Program-made: the position numbers and the translations under genes
Source of the DNA: Rhizobium giardinii bv. giardinii H152
Lineage (GTDB): Bacteria > Pseudomonadota > Alphaproteobacteria > Rhizobiales > Rhizobiaceae
Assembly (NCBI RefSeq): GCF_000379605.1
Contig: NZ_KB902724.1
Location: 1 to 64,000, forward strand
Length of the DNA stretch: 64,000 nt
Reading direction: 5' to 3'
In this document: positions 38,948-48,009 of the stretch, in pieces
Layout: the number at the start of each line of letters is the position of its first letter
How positions within the stretch are numbered: position 1 is the first letter of the stretch
Notes under the pieces: model-generated
What the model was told of the DNA's origin: nothing
The model's database searches: none
Seen by the model: the letters and a program-made list of their open reading frames with translations, nothing else

Positions 38948-40942
38948 TCATTTCTCGGGAATGCCGGCACGGATCAGACCTGCAATGACGTGCTGGAGGT
39001 GTGGCAGACGACGCGAAACCGGCAGGGCGGCATGCCGCGCGATCGTGAAATCGGGCTGCAATTCGAGGAACCTGCGCGCCGCCCAGCGAGCCGTCGCAAG
39101 ATCGTCGGCCATCGCCGCCCAGGACGCCAGCATGCGGTAGGCCCAGGTGACATTTGGATGCCGAGTGACGACGTCCGTTGCGATTTCGGCCGCTTCCTTC
39201 CAGCGCCCCTCCAGCGAAAGCGTTGCCCCCACGCCCATCTTCATGTTGAACGCGAAAGGGTCCAGCGGACTTAAGGCCATGGCTCGTTCGAAGCGAGCGC
39301 GGGCGTTTTCCGGCTCGTTCTGATAGATGCCTACCCAACCGAAGCGATTCCAGGCCCAGGCATTGTTCGGGTCCAGCGACAAGGCGGCCTCGATGAAGGT
39401 AAGGCCCTTCTCGATATCTCCCGCGAGGCTGGCGGCCGAACCGCAAGCCGTCAACGCGGTCGGATCGTTCTCGATCAGGCCGGTTGCCTTTCCTACCTCG
39501 TCCATCGCTACGGCCACGGTGCCGGCGGTGTCATTCGTCCAAAGATACTGTGCTGACAACGCAAGGCACCATGCCAGCAACGCATGCGCCCGACCGTAAT
39601 TGGGGTCGAGGTCGATCGCCTGTCGCAGGATCGCCACGGCTTCGTTCATGGATTCGGAATTTTGGCCCCACAATTTGGGAAAGGCCCGCATGACCAGATC
39701 GTAGGCACCGAGATCCGCCGGCGGCGTGCTCCTGGCTGCCTCGATTTCCGCCAGGCGGACCGCTGGATGGATCGCGCCGGCAACCTGCGCCGCAATCCGG
39801 TCCTGGAAGGCGAACAGCTCCGACGTATCGCCCTCATAACGGTCCGACCAGAGCTGGTTGCGGGACTGCGCGTCCACGAGCTGCACGGAAATGCGTAAAC
39901 GGCTGCCTCCACGCCGCACTGTGCCTTCCACGACATAGGCAACCCCAAGTTCTTCGCCGACCTCGCGCACATCGATGAACCGGCCCTTGAAGACGAAGGC
40001 GGACTGGCGGGCGATCACGAAGAAATCGCGCACACGCGACAACGCAGCGGTTATCTCCTCAACGACGCCGTCGACGAAGTAACCATCATCGCCACCGCTC
40101 AGATTATCGAAGGGCATGACAACGATCGAGGGCTGGTCACGACGCCTGCGGGGCACCGAGATAGAGACCTGTGCGGGACCAGCCGGCGACTGCGCCACAA
40201 CAGGGCTTTGGTCCGGCGTCCCGTCGATCTGCCCGGAAAGCAAGGCCTGTGTGGCTTGTTCCGGCTCCACGCCCAAATCGCGACGCAGGACCTCCTGGCA
40301 CAGCAGATATTGTCGCAGCGCCGCATTAGCCTTGCCGCGATCGAGGTAAATTCGGATCAGGGCGCGATGCGCCTCCTCGGCAGACGGATCGGTTTTTAAA
40401 AGCCGTTCCGCCAGACGCTCGCAAGATAGTTCTTCAGGCGAGCCACCGCGCGGCGAGGCGAGGCTGAGACGCTCGACCAGTTCAAGGGCAGTGCGGCGGT
40501 AGCCCATCCTGTAGGGTGCGAACCATTCCACCCCCTCCGAAGCAGGCTGCGCGCCGAGCAGATCGCCAACATAAAGGTCGGCAGCGAAGGCGAGAGCAGC
40601 AGCATCGTTTGCCGAAGCTTTGTGATCGAACAGCCAGACATCGACATCGTCGTCACTCGCAGTCAGCACGAGGCACTCGTTGTCACCGGCGATGTGGATT
40701 GCAGCTCCCTCGCCGGATGGAAACACTCGCCTGATGTCCACCAATGCCTGACGCAAACTATTGCGTGCCTGGGCTTCGCCGCGATCCGGCCAGAAGGCTT
40801 CAGCCAAGGCTTCACGCGTCCGCCCCTTCTTGCCGGCCAGCACAAGCGCCGCGAAAACCAAGGCGGCCTTTCGCGTGGCAAAACGGACCGCCCGGCCTTG
40901 CGGGGATACGAGATCGAAACCGTCGAACAACCGAACACGCAT
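38948..40942 (-). CDS. BTAD (SARP-like) regulator with TolB-like domain and TPRs
   Basis: A 664-residue soluble regulator. The N-terminal winged-helix DNA-binding domain (RLFDGFDLVSPQGRAVRF; ARNSLRQALVDIRRVFP) is followed by a bacterial transcriptional activation domain (about residues 90-240, ending CQEVLRRDLGVEPEQATQALL). A TolB-N/CadC-like segment follows (IVVMPFDNLSGGDDGYFVDG, then GVAYVVEGTVRRGGSRLRI), then several TPRs (LDPNYGRAHALLAW; LDPNNAWAWNRFGW). There is no adenylate cyclase domain or membrane anchor. The ATG at 40942 has GAAGG 7 nt upstream; a GTG at 40969 is an alternative. The regulon is unknown; the divergent DUF1127 gene is a possible target. Confidence 0.85.
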   Translation of the reverse strand: MRVRLFDGFDLVSPQGRAVRFATRKAALVFAALVLAGKKGRTREALAEAFWPDRGEAQARNSLRQALVDIRRVFPSGEGAAIHIAGDNECLVLTASDDDVDVWLFDHKASANDAAALAFAADLYVGDLLGAQPASEGVEWFAPYRMGYRRTALELVERLSLASPRGGSPEELSCERLAERLLKTDPSAEEAHRALIRIYLDRGKANAALRQYLLCQEVLRRDLGVEPEQATQALLSGQIDGTPDQSPVVAQSPAGPAQVSISVPRRRRDQPSIVVMPFDNLSGGDDGYFVDGVVEEITAALSRVRDFFVIARQSAFVFKGRFIDVREVGEELGVAYVVEGTVRRGGSRLRISVQLVDAQSRNQLWSDRYEGDTSELFAFQDRIAAQVAGAIHPAVRLAEIEAARSTPPADLGAYDLVMRAFPKLWGQNSESMNEAVAILRQAIDLDPNYGRAHALLAWCLALSAQYLWTNDTAGTVAVAMDEVGKATGLIENDPTALTACGSAASLAGDIEKGLTFIEAALSLDPNNAWAWNRFGWVGIYQNEPENARARFERAMALSPLDPFAFNMKMGVGATLSLEGRWKEAAEIATDVVTRHPNVTWAYRMLASWAAMADDLATARWAARRFLELQPDFTIARHAALPVSRRLPHLQHVIAGLIRAGIPEK

Positions 40943-41112
40943 GGGAAAGCCTTCGTTGCCCGCGGTCACGATAACATTTGCGGCTGTCGTTTTAACGCAG
41001 ATTTAGCGCCGCTGCCGCCTGCAACGAAAGTTTTTTCACGCCCGGACGAATGGTGGCCAAGCGCCGGCCTGCGAATCTTGTCCCATCGAAATTTGAAAAG
41101 TGGGAGACCAGC

Positions 41113-41355
41113 ATGGCACATTTTCAGGTCAATACGGGGTTCGGGAACCGCAACCTCGGCAAGACGCTGAGCGAGTATCTCGGGCCAATCCTTGCGAGAT
41201 TGGACAGCTGGCGGCGCGAAACGGCCCAGCGCCGGGCAATTGCGGACTTGACCGACGATACATTGCGCGACGTGGGCTACTCACCCGATGCTACGCCGAA
41301 GCCGGTCATTGAGATCGAAGCGGGCCTGATGAGCAAGCTGATGTCCATGCGCTGA
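41113..41355 (+). CDS. DUF1127 small protein
   Basis: An 80-residue protein with a C-terminal-half DUF1127 motif (RLDSWRRETAQRRAIADL, then TLRDVGYS). The start at 41113 has GGGAGA 6-8 nt upstream; the longer frame from 41050 adds non-family sequence. DUF1127 proteins are small Arg-rich alphaproteobacterial proteins, some linked to RNA turnover or stress adaptation. This one is longer than the shortest members and is divergent from the BTAD regulator. Confidence 0.85.
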   Translation: MAHFQVNTGFGNRNLGKTLSEYLGPILARLDSWRRETAQRRAIADLTDDTLRDVGYSPDATPKPVIEIEAGLMSKLMSMR

Positions 41356-41856
41356 GGGCTAGGCAGTTCCGGTCGCATTGCGGCAACAAAGCGATCGATC
41401 GCCGAACCCGCGGCGTGAAGACCACCAAGTCAGCGGCTTCATATAACATGGCGGCTTTGCGCAACACGACCAACCGAAATTGCCGCGACCGCCCCTGATG
41501 GCCCAGGAATGCAGAACCGCAGCTCGGTCGGGATTCTGGCTCTCCGTCGGCGTGCCGATCCGCCGCGCCAGGTCGGCCCGGAGATCACCGGAATCGAAAT
41601 AGGCTCGCATCCGGAATTCATTGAGAAGCTTTCGGCCTACCCCTCGTCGGCCGTCGCCGTGCCGCACCTTTTTCAGAAACGCTCTGCGTGGCGTAGCGGC
41701 AGGTGAGCGTCACGACCAAAATAATTCATCCTGTGGCTGGCTTGATTGCGATCCTGACCCGCGATCGCTTCGGAATTTCGGTAATCGGGAATATGGAGCC
41801 CGGTGGTTTCACAAGGGTTCGGTCTCGTAAAAATTTGAAAATTGATGGCCTTCGTC
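41356..41856. other. gap without recognised gene
   Basis: About 500 bp with short frames on both strands but no ribosome site plus plausible protein. Codon composition is mixed; may contain decayed sequence. Confidence 0.4.
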
Positions 41857-41884
41857 CAGAGGACCGCATCGTAGCGGTCCTCTG
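41857..41884 (-). terminator. strong stem-loop after mctP
   Basis: An 11-bp perfect stem (CAGAGGACCGC and GCGGTCCTCTG) with a 6-nt loop, starting 12 nt beyond the mctP stop codon. No U-run follows on the minus strand, so it may terminate poorly or act as a 3'-end stabiliser. Confidence 0.55.
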
Positions 41885-41895
41885 TCATTTCGGAT

Positions 41896-43371
41896 TTATG
41901 CCCGCGCCGGTGTCCTTGCGGGCACGATGGCATTGACCGCAACCGCGACGGCGATGTTCGCCGCAAGGGCAAGCAGGCCGGTGTAGATGGTGAACGGTTC
42001 TCCACCGAGGCTGATCAGGTGCAGCGGCTTCCAGCCGGCATCCCAAACGAGGAAGGTGCCGCCGATGAAGCCGACGAACCAGCCTGCGAGCAGGCTCGGT
42101 GCACGGAACCAGTTGGTATAGAGACCGAAAACCAGGGCCGGAAGCGTCTGCAGGATCCAGATACCGCCAAGCAATTGCAGGTCGAGGGCGAACTGCGTCG
42201 GCAGGAAGATGATGACCAGCAGGGCGCCCACCTTGACGACGAGCGAGGTCAGTTTGGCGACCTTTGCTTCGCCCGCATCGCTGACATTCGGATCGACGTA
42301 AGCCTTCCAGAAATTGCGGGTGAAGAGGTTCGCCGCGCCGATGCTCATTACCGCAGCCGGCACGAGGGCGCCGATCGCGATCGCCGCGAAGGCGAAGCCG
42401 GAGAACCAGCCCGAGAACAGCGTCTTGAAAAGAGCCGGCACGACATCATTGGCGCTTTCGAGCTTCAGGCCGGCGGCATGGCCCATATAGCCGAGGAGTG
42501 CGAGAAGGCCGAGCAGCAGCGTGTAGGCCGGCAGCAGGACGGCATTCTTGCGGATCGTCTTGCCGCTGTTCGAGGCGAAGATACCCGTCAGCGTATGCGG
42601 ATACATGAAGGCGGCGAGCGCCGAGCCGAAGGCGAGCGTCGCATAGGCGACATACTGGTTGCCGGCGAGCAGAAGATCACCCTTTCCCTTGGCCTGGAAA
42701 GCCGCGTCGGCCGAGGCAAAGACGTTGGCATAACCGCCGAGCTTCGAGGGAATGAGCGCCACGGCTGCGATCACCACGATATAGATCATGATGTCCTTGA
42801 CGAAGGCGATCAGCGCCGGGGCGCGCAGACCGGCCGAATAGGTATAGAGCGCAAGCACGATGAAGGCGATCGCCAGCGGCAGTTCGCCGTGCAGGCCAAG
42901 CGCCTTGAGCACAGCCGTCATGCCGACGAGCTGGAGAGCGATATAGGGCATGGTGGCGATGACACCGGTTGCCGCCACCGCGAGTTCGAGGCCGCGCGAA
43001 CCATATTGGCCGTGCACGACGTCACCGGCCGTCACATAGCCGAAATCCCTTGCCCGTTTCCACAGGATAGGCATGACCATGAAGACGAAGGGATAGACGA
43101 CAATGGTATAGGGCAGGGCGAAGAAGCCGTAGGCGCCGACCGTGTAGACGAGTGCCGGAACGGCGATCACCGTATAGGCCGTATAGAAGTCGCCGCCGAC
43201 CAAAAACCAGGTGATCCATGTGCCGAAGCTACGACCGCCAAGGCCCCACTCGTCGATATGGGCAAGCGTCTCGGGCTTGCGCCAGCGGGAGGCGACGAAT
43301 CCGAGAACGGTTACGAGTGCAAAGAAGAAGAGGAAGACGGCAAGCGCCGTGCCGTCGATATCAGTCGTCAT
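41896..43371 (-). CDS. mctP: monocarboxylate permease of the sodium:solute symporter family
   Basis: A 491-residue SSF transporter with about 13 hydrophobic segments. The N-terminal ADEW-type signature reads HIDEWGLGGRSFGTWITWF, and the core has GGDFYTAYTVIAVPALVY. It closely resembles MctP of Rhizobium leguminosarum, which takes up lactate, pyruvate, propionate and alanine. It overlaps the small DUF3311 gene by 11 nt, and the mctSR two-component genes lie directly upstream, as in the characterised locus. A terminator-like hairpin follows the stop. Confidence 0.9.
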   Translation of the reverse strand: MTTDIDGTALAVFLFFFALVTVLGFVASRWRKPETLAHIDEWGLGGRSFGTWITWFLVGGDFYTAYTVIAVPALVYTVGAYGFFALPYTIVVYPFVFMVMPILWKRARDFGYVTAGDVVHGQYGSRGLELAVAATGVIATMPYIALQLVGMTAVLKALGLHGELPLAIAFIVLALYTYSAGLRAPALIAFVKDIMIYIVVIAAVALIPSKLGGYANVFASADAAFQAKGKGDLLLAGNQYVAYATLAFGSALAAFMYPHTLTGIFASNSGKTIRKNAVLLPAYTLLLGLLALLGYMGHAAGLKLESANDVVPALFKTLFSGWFSGFAFAAIAIGALVPAAVMSIGAANLFTRNFWKAYVDPNVSDAGEAKVAKLTSLVVKVGALLVIIFLPTQFALDLQLLGGIWILQTLPALVFGLYTNWFRAPSLLAGWFVGFIGGTFLVWDAGWKPLHLISLGGEPFTIYTGLLALAANIAVAVAVNAIVPARTPARA

Positions 43372-43558
43372 GGCGCGTGCTCCGATAGGCGATAAAGGTC
43401 AGCGTGGCGGTGATCGGTACCCAGAGAAGCTGGTACCAATAGAAGAAGGGAAAGCCGAACAGCGCCGGCTCGCGCATATTGTAGAGGGGCGGCCAAAGCA
43501 GGCCGATATAGGGAATGACGAGCAGCCAGAGCGCCGCCTTTTTCCGTGATTTTTCCAT
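43361..43558 (-). CDS. DUF3311 small membrane protein, MctP partner
   Basis: A 65-residue protein with two hydrophobic segments (AALWLLVIPYIGLLWPPLYN; YWYQLLWVPITATLTFIAY), the DUF3311 pattern of small proteins encoded before SSF transporters. The ATG at 43558 (MEKSRKKAA) is preferred to the long upstream frame; GAGAGG lies about 8 nt upstream. It overlaps mctP by 11 nt, so translation is coupled, and it may be an accessory subunit of the permease. Confidence 0.85.
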   Translation of the reverse strand: MEKSRKKAALWLLVIPYIGLLWPPLYNMREPALFGFPFFYWYQLLWVPITATLTFIAYRSTRHDD

Positions 43559-43797
43559 GTCGGATACCTCTCGGGCGCCAAAGGTGGCGCCAGGTTGCAG
43601 TTGTCGGCGTGGAAGGTGGGGCTTGTCAGTCGCTCGCCGGGGCGAACTTGGCTCGGGCCGTCGCAACGGGTTTTCCGACTGAGCGGAAGCAGACGTGATG
43701 CATTTGAAATCCTCCCAACGGCTCGCCTTAGCCAGCCGTGGTGGAGTCCTATGGCGAGGGTTTTCGTCCGGCAAGATGGCGGGAAGGGTGAAATACC

Positions 43798-43825
43798 CGC
43801 GTCTACCCAGAAGTGGGTAGACGCG
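43798..43825 (-). terminator. perfect 12-bp hairpin after mctR
   Basis: CGCGTCTACCCA and TGGGTAGACGCG pair around a GAAG loop, beginning 2 nt after the mctR stop codon. It separates the regulatory genes from the DUF3311-mctP unit, consistent with mctP having its own, MctR-controlled promoter downstream. No U-run, so the alternative is an operator dyad for that promoter. Confidence 0.6.
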
Positions 43826-43827
43826 AT

Positions 43828-44472
43828 TTATCCCGCTTTGACGCCGATGCCGTGATCGAGCGCATAGCGGATCAGGCCGGCGGTCGTTGCAATGCCGAGC
43901 TTCCTTTTGAGGTTCTTGCGATGGGTTTCGGCCGTCGCTGGCGTTATTCCGAGCGCCTCGGCCATCTCCTTGTTGCTCCGGCCGGAACCGATGAGGCCGA
44001 GGATGTCGCGTTCTCGCGGCGTCAGGGAATGCGTGTCACTGCCGTTCTCGCGCTCCATGAGCACATCGACGACGCCCGACGAGAAGTATGTGCCACCGCC
44101 AGCCACCGTCTCGATGGCAGAAACGATCTCGTCGCTGGAAACGTCCTTGAGAATATAGCCGGCGGCGCCACGCATCACCGACGAGGAGATGTATTCCCGA
44201 CTGTCATGCATGGAGAGCATGACGATTCTCGCGTCGGGCAGTTCCTTGCGGAAGAGCTCGATGGCGTCGATGCCGTTCAGCTTCGGCATGTTGATGTCCA
44301 TCAGAACGACGTGGGGGCGGACTTCACGACCGATATCGAGGCCGGTTTGCGCAAGGCCCGCCGTTCCTGCAACCTCGATATGATCGAAGGTTTCGAGCAC
44401 CGCCTTGAGCCCGTCGAGCACCAGCAGATGATTGTCGATCAGCAAGACCTTGATTTTCGAACGCGCTGTCAT
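43828..44472 (-). CDS. mctR: NarL/LuxR-type response regulator of mct locus
   Basis: A 214-residue response regulator. The receiver domain has the acidic pair near the start (KVLLIDNHLLVLDG), the phosphoacceptor Asp in VVLMDINMPKLNG and the conserved Lys in GYILKDVS. The C-terminal LuxR-type helix-turn-helix is LTPRERDILGLIGSGRSNKE plus ITPATAETHRKNLKRKLGI. Its start overlaps the kinase stop by 4 nt. It should activate mctP in response to monocarboxylates sensed by MctS. Confidence 0.9.
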   Translation of the reverse strand: MTARSKIKVLLIDNHLLVLDGLKAVLETFDHIEVAGTAGLAQTGLDIGREVRPHVVLMDINMPKLNGIDAIELFRKELPDARIVMLSMHDSREYISSSVMRGAAGYILKDVSSDEIVSAIETVAGGGTYFSSGVVDVLMERENGSDTHSLTPRERDILGLIGSGRSNKEMAEALGITPATAETHRKNLKRKLGIATTAGLIRYALDHGIGVKAG

Positions 44473-45923
44473 GCGGCTTTGACCTGGTCGTGCGGCTGCA
44501 TATTGGCCGATTTCGGCATCATCGCCGTCAGTGTCGTGCCTGCGGCGTTGCTGTCGATCAGAAGCAGGCCGCGGAAATGCGCCATTCTTTCCTGCATGTT
44601 GCGCAGGCCAAGACCGTGCCCGCCGGGACTTGCCCCTTTGCCGTCGGCGAAGCCCGCGCCGTTGTCGGACACCGTCATGCGCGCCCGTCCGTCCTCGCTC
44701 CAGAGTTTCACCGCAAGTCGGTCCGCGCCGGAATGCCGCTCGACATTGTTGAACGCCTCCTGTGCAACGCGATAAAGCGCCGTGCTGGCTTCGGGCTTGA
44801 GCCGGTCGATAAAACCGGAAGCCTCGATCTGCGTCGATATTCCCGTTCGTTCCTGAAAATTAAAACACAGTGCCTGAAGCGCTGCCGTCAGCCCCATATC
44901 GTCGAGCACGCGAGGGCGAAGATCGTGCGACAGCCGGCGGATCTCCTTGATCGCGCCGTTCAGCGCCTCGACGCCGCGGTCTATGGTCAGGGCGGCATCG
45001 TTGACATCGGTCCTGACCTTTCGGCCGGCCAGGTCCATCGCATAGCGCACGCCGACGAGATTTTGCGAAATGCCGTCGTGCAGTTCGCGGGCAAGACGGG
45101 CGCGTTCCTCCTCCTGCGTGTCGATCACCCGCTGGGTCAGCGCCTTCAACTTGCCGTCGGCCATGCGTCGCTCGTGAAAGGTCAGCAGCATGCAGGTCGT
45201 GAAAACGACGATGACCGCGGGAACGGCAATCAGCGCCACGATCACGAAGGTGCTTCTGATGCTGGCGCGCATGCTTGCATTCGCCGCCGCCGTCTGCGCG
45301 AAGACGTCGTCGAGATATACGCCGGTTCCCACGACCCAGCGCCATTTGTCGAGGCTGACGACGAAGGACAGCTTGTCGGCCATCTGGCCGCTGGACGGCT
45401 TCTGCCATTTATACTGGTGCAGGCCACCCCCTGCCTTTGCCGTTGCGATCAGCTCCGCGATGACCTTGTCGCCGTCGGGATCGGTCAGGTCGAGCCAGTT
45501 GCGCCCATGCCTGAAGATCTGGCGCGGATGGACGATGTTGTTTCCGTCATAGTCGTAGGCGAAGAAATAACCATCCTTGCCGTAGTCGAGCGACGTCAGG
45601 ATCGCTGCGACCCTATCCTTTGCGGCCTGATCGTCGGCATCGGCGTCGCGGTATGTCGCCTGGATGGCCGAGAGGGCGAGGTGAATGAGGTTGAGGATTT
45701 CCGTTTCCTTGGCCTTCAGCATGTTCTGTTCGAACGTCGCGATATTGTCCTTTGTGAGGTTTGCCGACTGCCAGGTGATGAAGGCCGTGATCGCCAGGAT
45801 CGCAATCACAAGCGGAATGATCGCCAGTGCTATGATCTGATGCCTTAGCGTCAAGAGACGTCCTCCCCCAGGTTCCCGGCCGATTTCATGCGGGTCGCTC
45901 CTCGTCACGGACCGCCGAAACAT
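44469..45923 (-). CDS. mctS: Cache-domain sensor histidine kinase of mct locus
   Basis: A 484-residue membrane sensor. The N-terminal transmembrane segment (IIALAIIPLVIAILAITAFI) precedes a periplasmic Cache_2-type domain (DGYFFAYDYDGNNIVHP; WRWVVGTGVYLDDVF), a fold that binds small carboxylates. A second transmembrane segment (FVIVALIAVPAVIVVFTTCM) follows. The cytoplasmic HisKA_3 domain has the phospho-His in RLARELHDGISQNLVG, and the HATPase domain has N (NNVERHSGADRL) and G (VSDNGAGF) boxes. The exact start is uncertain: internal TTG codons near residue 24 (LLTLRHQ) are alternatives. Coupled to mctR by a 4-nt overlap. Confidence 0.9.
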   Translation of the reverse strand: MFRRSVTRSDPHEIGREPGGGRLLTLRHQIIALAIIPLVIAILAITAFITWQSANLTKDNIATFEQNMLKAKETEILNLIHLALSAIQATYRDADADDQAAKDRVAAILTSLDYGKDGYFFAYDYDGNNIVHPRQIFRHGRNWLDLTDPDGDKVIAELIATAKAGGGLHQYKWQKPSSGQMADKLSFVVSLDKWRWVVGTGVYLDDVFAQTAAANASMRASIRSTFVIVALIAVPAVIVVFTTCMLLTFHERRMADGKLKALTQRVIDTQEEERARLARELHDGISQNLVGVRYAMDLAGRKVRTDVNDAALTIDRGVEALNGAIKEIRRLSHDLRPRVLDDMGLTAALQALCFNFQERTGISTQIEASGFIDRLKPEASTALYRVAQEAFNNVERHSGADRLAVKLWSEDGRARMTVSDNGAGFADGKGASPGGHGLGLRNMQERMAHFRGLLLIDSNAAGTTLTAMMPKSANMQPHDQVKAA

Positions 45924-46082
45924 TGGTCAGTAAGGCGGCAATGATAGCGCGCGGTCAAGTATGGCATGTGCCATCTTGTGGTATATCGTTTCCGTGCGAT
46001 GAAACGTGCTTGGCGACAGCCGGCGCCAGGCCGACATGGTACAAGGGGGCAGGCCAGCGCCGCGATGACGCCGTGGGCGCAC

Positions 46083-46319
46083 CTATCCGTAGGCTCCGGA
46101 AATCAGCAGAATGGCGCCCACCGCCATCATACCCAAACCGGGCCAGTTCCGGCTGACCCCGAGGAAGCCGAGCCCTTGTCTGGGCGGCTCCAGCGTGGGG
46201 CTCGCGGCACCCTGAGCGGCCTTGTTCGGATCACTCAGCCGCCGGCGAGCGATCGCTTCGCGGAACAACAACAGCAAGCCGCAGATAAACAGCGCGGCAC
46301 CCGCAAAAATTGCCAGCAT
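46083..46319 (-). CDS. small two-transmembrane unknown protein
   Basis: A 78-residue membrane protein with GGAGG 8-9 nt before the ATG. Hydrophobic helices sit at both ends (MLAIFAGAALFICGLLLLF and GLGMMAVGAILLISGAYG), joined by a polar linker of about 35 residues with RRR and PP motifs. No family recognised; no operon partners. Confidence 0.65.
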   Translation of the reverse strand: MLAIFAGAALFICGLLLLFREAIARRRLSDPNKAAQGAASPTLEPPRQGLGFLGVSRNWPGLGMMAVGAILLISGAYG

Positions 46320-46539
46320 GGCAGCATCCTCCCGGTCACGCAGTATAGCGCATGCGCGCAGCGGACGACACTCCGGCTGGCCGAGGGAATATATTTGACC
46401 TCATGGTGATGCCGAATGCGTCCGGCCACTGGCTTTTCCGGCACCGTTCCCTTAAGCCCCGGTGCGATGCCACCAGTAGTCCATCCATCGGCAAGGTACA
46501 CCCAATGCGAGAATTTTCGTTGCAGGGGAAAGTTAATCT

Positions 46540-46621
46540 GATAGGTTGTATATGGACGAGCTCGTGTGGAGCAAGCCCGCCCCGGTATCTTGCCCCTTGC
46601 CGAGCGGCAAGGGGCTTTTTT
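46540..46621 (+). ncRNA. possible small RNA ending in an intrinsic terminator
   Basis: The 3' boundary is well supported by the terminator. The 5' boundary is a guess, placed near TTGTATAT at about 46544-46551; a TTGCAG at about 46521 might belong to its promoter. The ACGAGCTCGT palindrome lies within. No known RNA family recognised. Confidence 0.35.
46592..46621 (+). terminator. orphan intrinsic terminator
   Basis: A perfect 10-bp GC-rich stem (GCCCCTTGCC and GGCAAGGGGC), GAGC tetraloop and six T residues: a textbook rho-independent terminator on the plus strand. No coding sequence on this strand precedes it within the gap. Confidence 0.88.
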
Positions 46622-46787
46622 GCGAAGATTCGGCGACATCCGGGCCTTCGTTTTGCGGATTGCGCAGCAGCGCCCGACGCCCCAATGCCTCTCCCGGGAT
46701 TGCTCGTCCTACGTGTATTGCCGCCGCCGTCTGGGTCGGGCGGCGAAAGCCGGTTCTTCCTCGGCAGCCGCAAGGGCGCGCCACGCC

Positions 46788-47462
46788 TCAGGCCACGCAG
46801 CCGCACCTCGCGGATCGGGCATAGGAAGCGAGCGCGGCCCGCTTGCTGCGACCGTCGCCGAGGAACGCATCGATCACGGCGGCGATATCGCCGGATCGGT
46901 ACCGCGCCCAATGGCCGAGGCCATGAAGGGCTGCCTCCTGACAGGCGATCCAGTCGAGTTTCAGCGTCCGGCGCATGACATCGATCGCGGTGCTGTGCAG
47001 CAGGTCGCAAGCCGGATCATCCGGAAGCGCCAGGCAGGGGAACTCGTCCCACCACATATAGCACACGGTGTTCAACGCCGCCGCGCCCGGTTCGTCGCTG
47101 TGACAGAGGACAGCGGCGCAGCGCGGGGCAAACAGGTCGTCGAAGACGTCGGCGATCGCCTCGATGCACCGCCGGCGCGCTGCCGTCGGCACGGAGGTAT
47201 TGTAGAACCAGCCGTTGTCGCCCGACGCGCTCGTGCTCAAGAGATAGGTGAAGCCCTGCGCGATCTGCGCGTCGGAAAAACCGGCGAGCGACGGTCCGGT
47301 CGACGAAAACAGCCGCGTAAAATAATCGATGGCGACGGACGGCTGCGGATCCCACCAGGGCGGGTCGTCGTCGAAGAACCACTGGTTGCCGTGCGGCCGG
47401 ATCGCGGGGCCGAACGCGTGCTCGAGCCAGTCGTCGTAGTTCAGGTCTGATACAGCAGGCAT
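46788..47462 (-). CDS. unknown conserved-looking protein
   Basis: A 224-residue soluble protein from the ATG at 47462, with GGGAGG 6 nt upstream; the longer frame to 47555 is rejected. It is rich in Trp, Asp and Ala with no signal peptide. Distinctive segments: LNYDDWLEHAFGPAIRPHG, FSDAQIAQGFTYLLST, and CQEAALHGLGHWARYR near the C-terminus, which looks like HEAT-type helices. I do not recognise the family or a function. Confidence 0.65.
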   Translation of the reverse strand: MPAVSDLNYDDWLEHAFGPAIRPHGNQWFFDDDPPWWDPQPSVAIDYFTRLFSSTGPSLAGFSDAQIAQGFTYLLSTSASGDNGWFYNTSVPTAARRRCIEAIADVFDDLFAPRCAAVLCHSDEPGAAALNTVCYMWWDEFPCLALPDDPACDLLHSTAIDVMRRTLKLDWIACQEAALHGLGHWARYRSGDIAAVIDAFLGDGRSKRAALASYARSARCGCVA

Positions 47463-48009
47463 GGAAGCCTCCCTGGCGGCTGCGATTCCAGCCGGATCTT
47501 TTTTCTCATGACCTGGTCGCGAACGCCAGTGATGTCCTCGAATGTCGTTTTCCAAGGCGTGGCTGCTCAGACTTTCCCGCGGTCTGTGGCTGGCTGCGGC
47601 TTTTACTCTCCCCTCGAGGGGGCGGTTCCGAGCACAGCCCGGGGTGGGGGTGAATTCCGCCGTCCCTGACGCTCATCCCGCTGCGCTGTGCTCCCGCGTC
47701 AAGGGGAGATGGGCCGCCGAAACACCGTCCGAACCATCCTCCCTGGTGTTACCTGTCCTTTACCTGACTGGGGCGCTGGGAGGTGGATGTAGATTTTTCT
47801 CCTCTCCCAGAGGGGAAGAGGCGCGCGGCGGCTTTCCTGGCGCACGGAGCGTCCGCGTTTTCGGACGTTTCATGTGTCGGGCCTGCGCGCTATTTGCTCA
47901 TTTCCGTATGCGAAAGATCGGATTCAATCTTTGTTGGTAATTTTCCGTTAGCAATTGACGGCAGTGGGGCGCGTCAGCGCCGTGGGCTTTGTTTTGCGTG
48001 TGTGGTCCT
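47463..48009. repeat. gap with rhizobial-type intergenic repeat sequence
   Basis: Contains GC-rich, hairpin-forming tracts typical of intergenic mosaic repeats of Rhizobiaceae: CTCCCCTCGAGGGG near 47611, GTCAAGGGGAGATGGG near 47699, and CTCTCCCAGAGGGGAAGAGG near 47803. Related tracts occur at about 50290 and 57240. No gene seen; it also holds the promoter for the GH25 gene. Confidence 0.55.

Larger units (their letters stand above)
46320..46787. other. gap holding an orphan terminator, no protein gene
   Basis: Open frames on both strands overlap completely without good start signals. The notable content is an intrinsic terminator on the plus strand at 46592-46621, with no plus-strand protein gene upstream. 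Confidence 0.5.

Noticed and set aside
42019-43395. Plus-strand frame of 458 codons opposite mctP
   Set aside because: Low-complexity charged translation antisense to a clear transporter gene.
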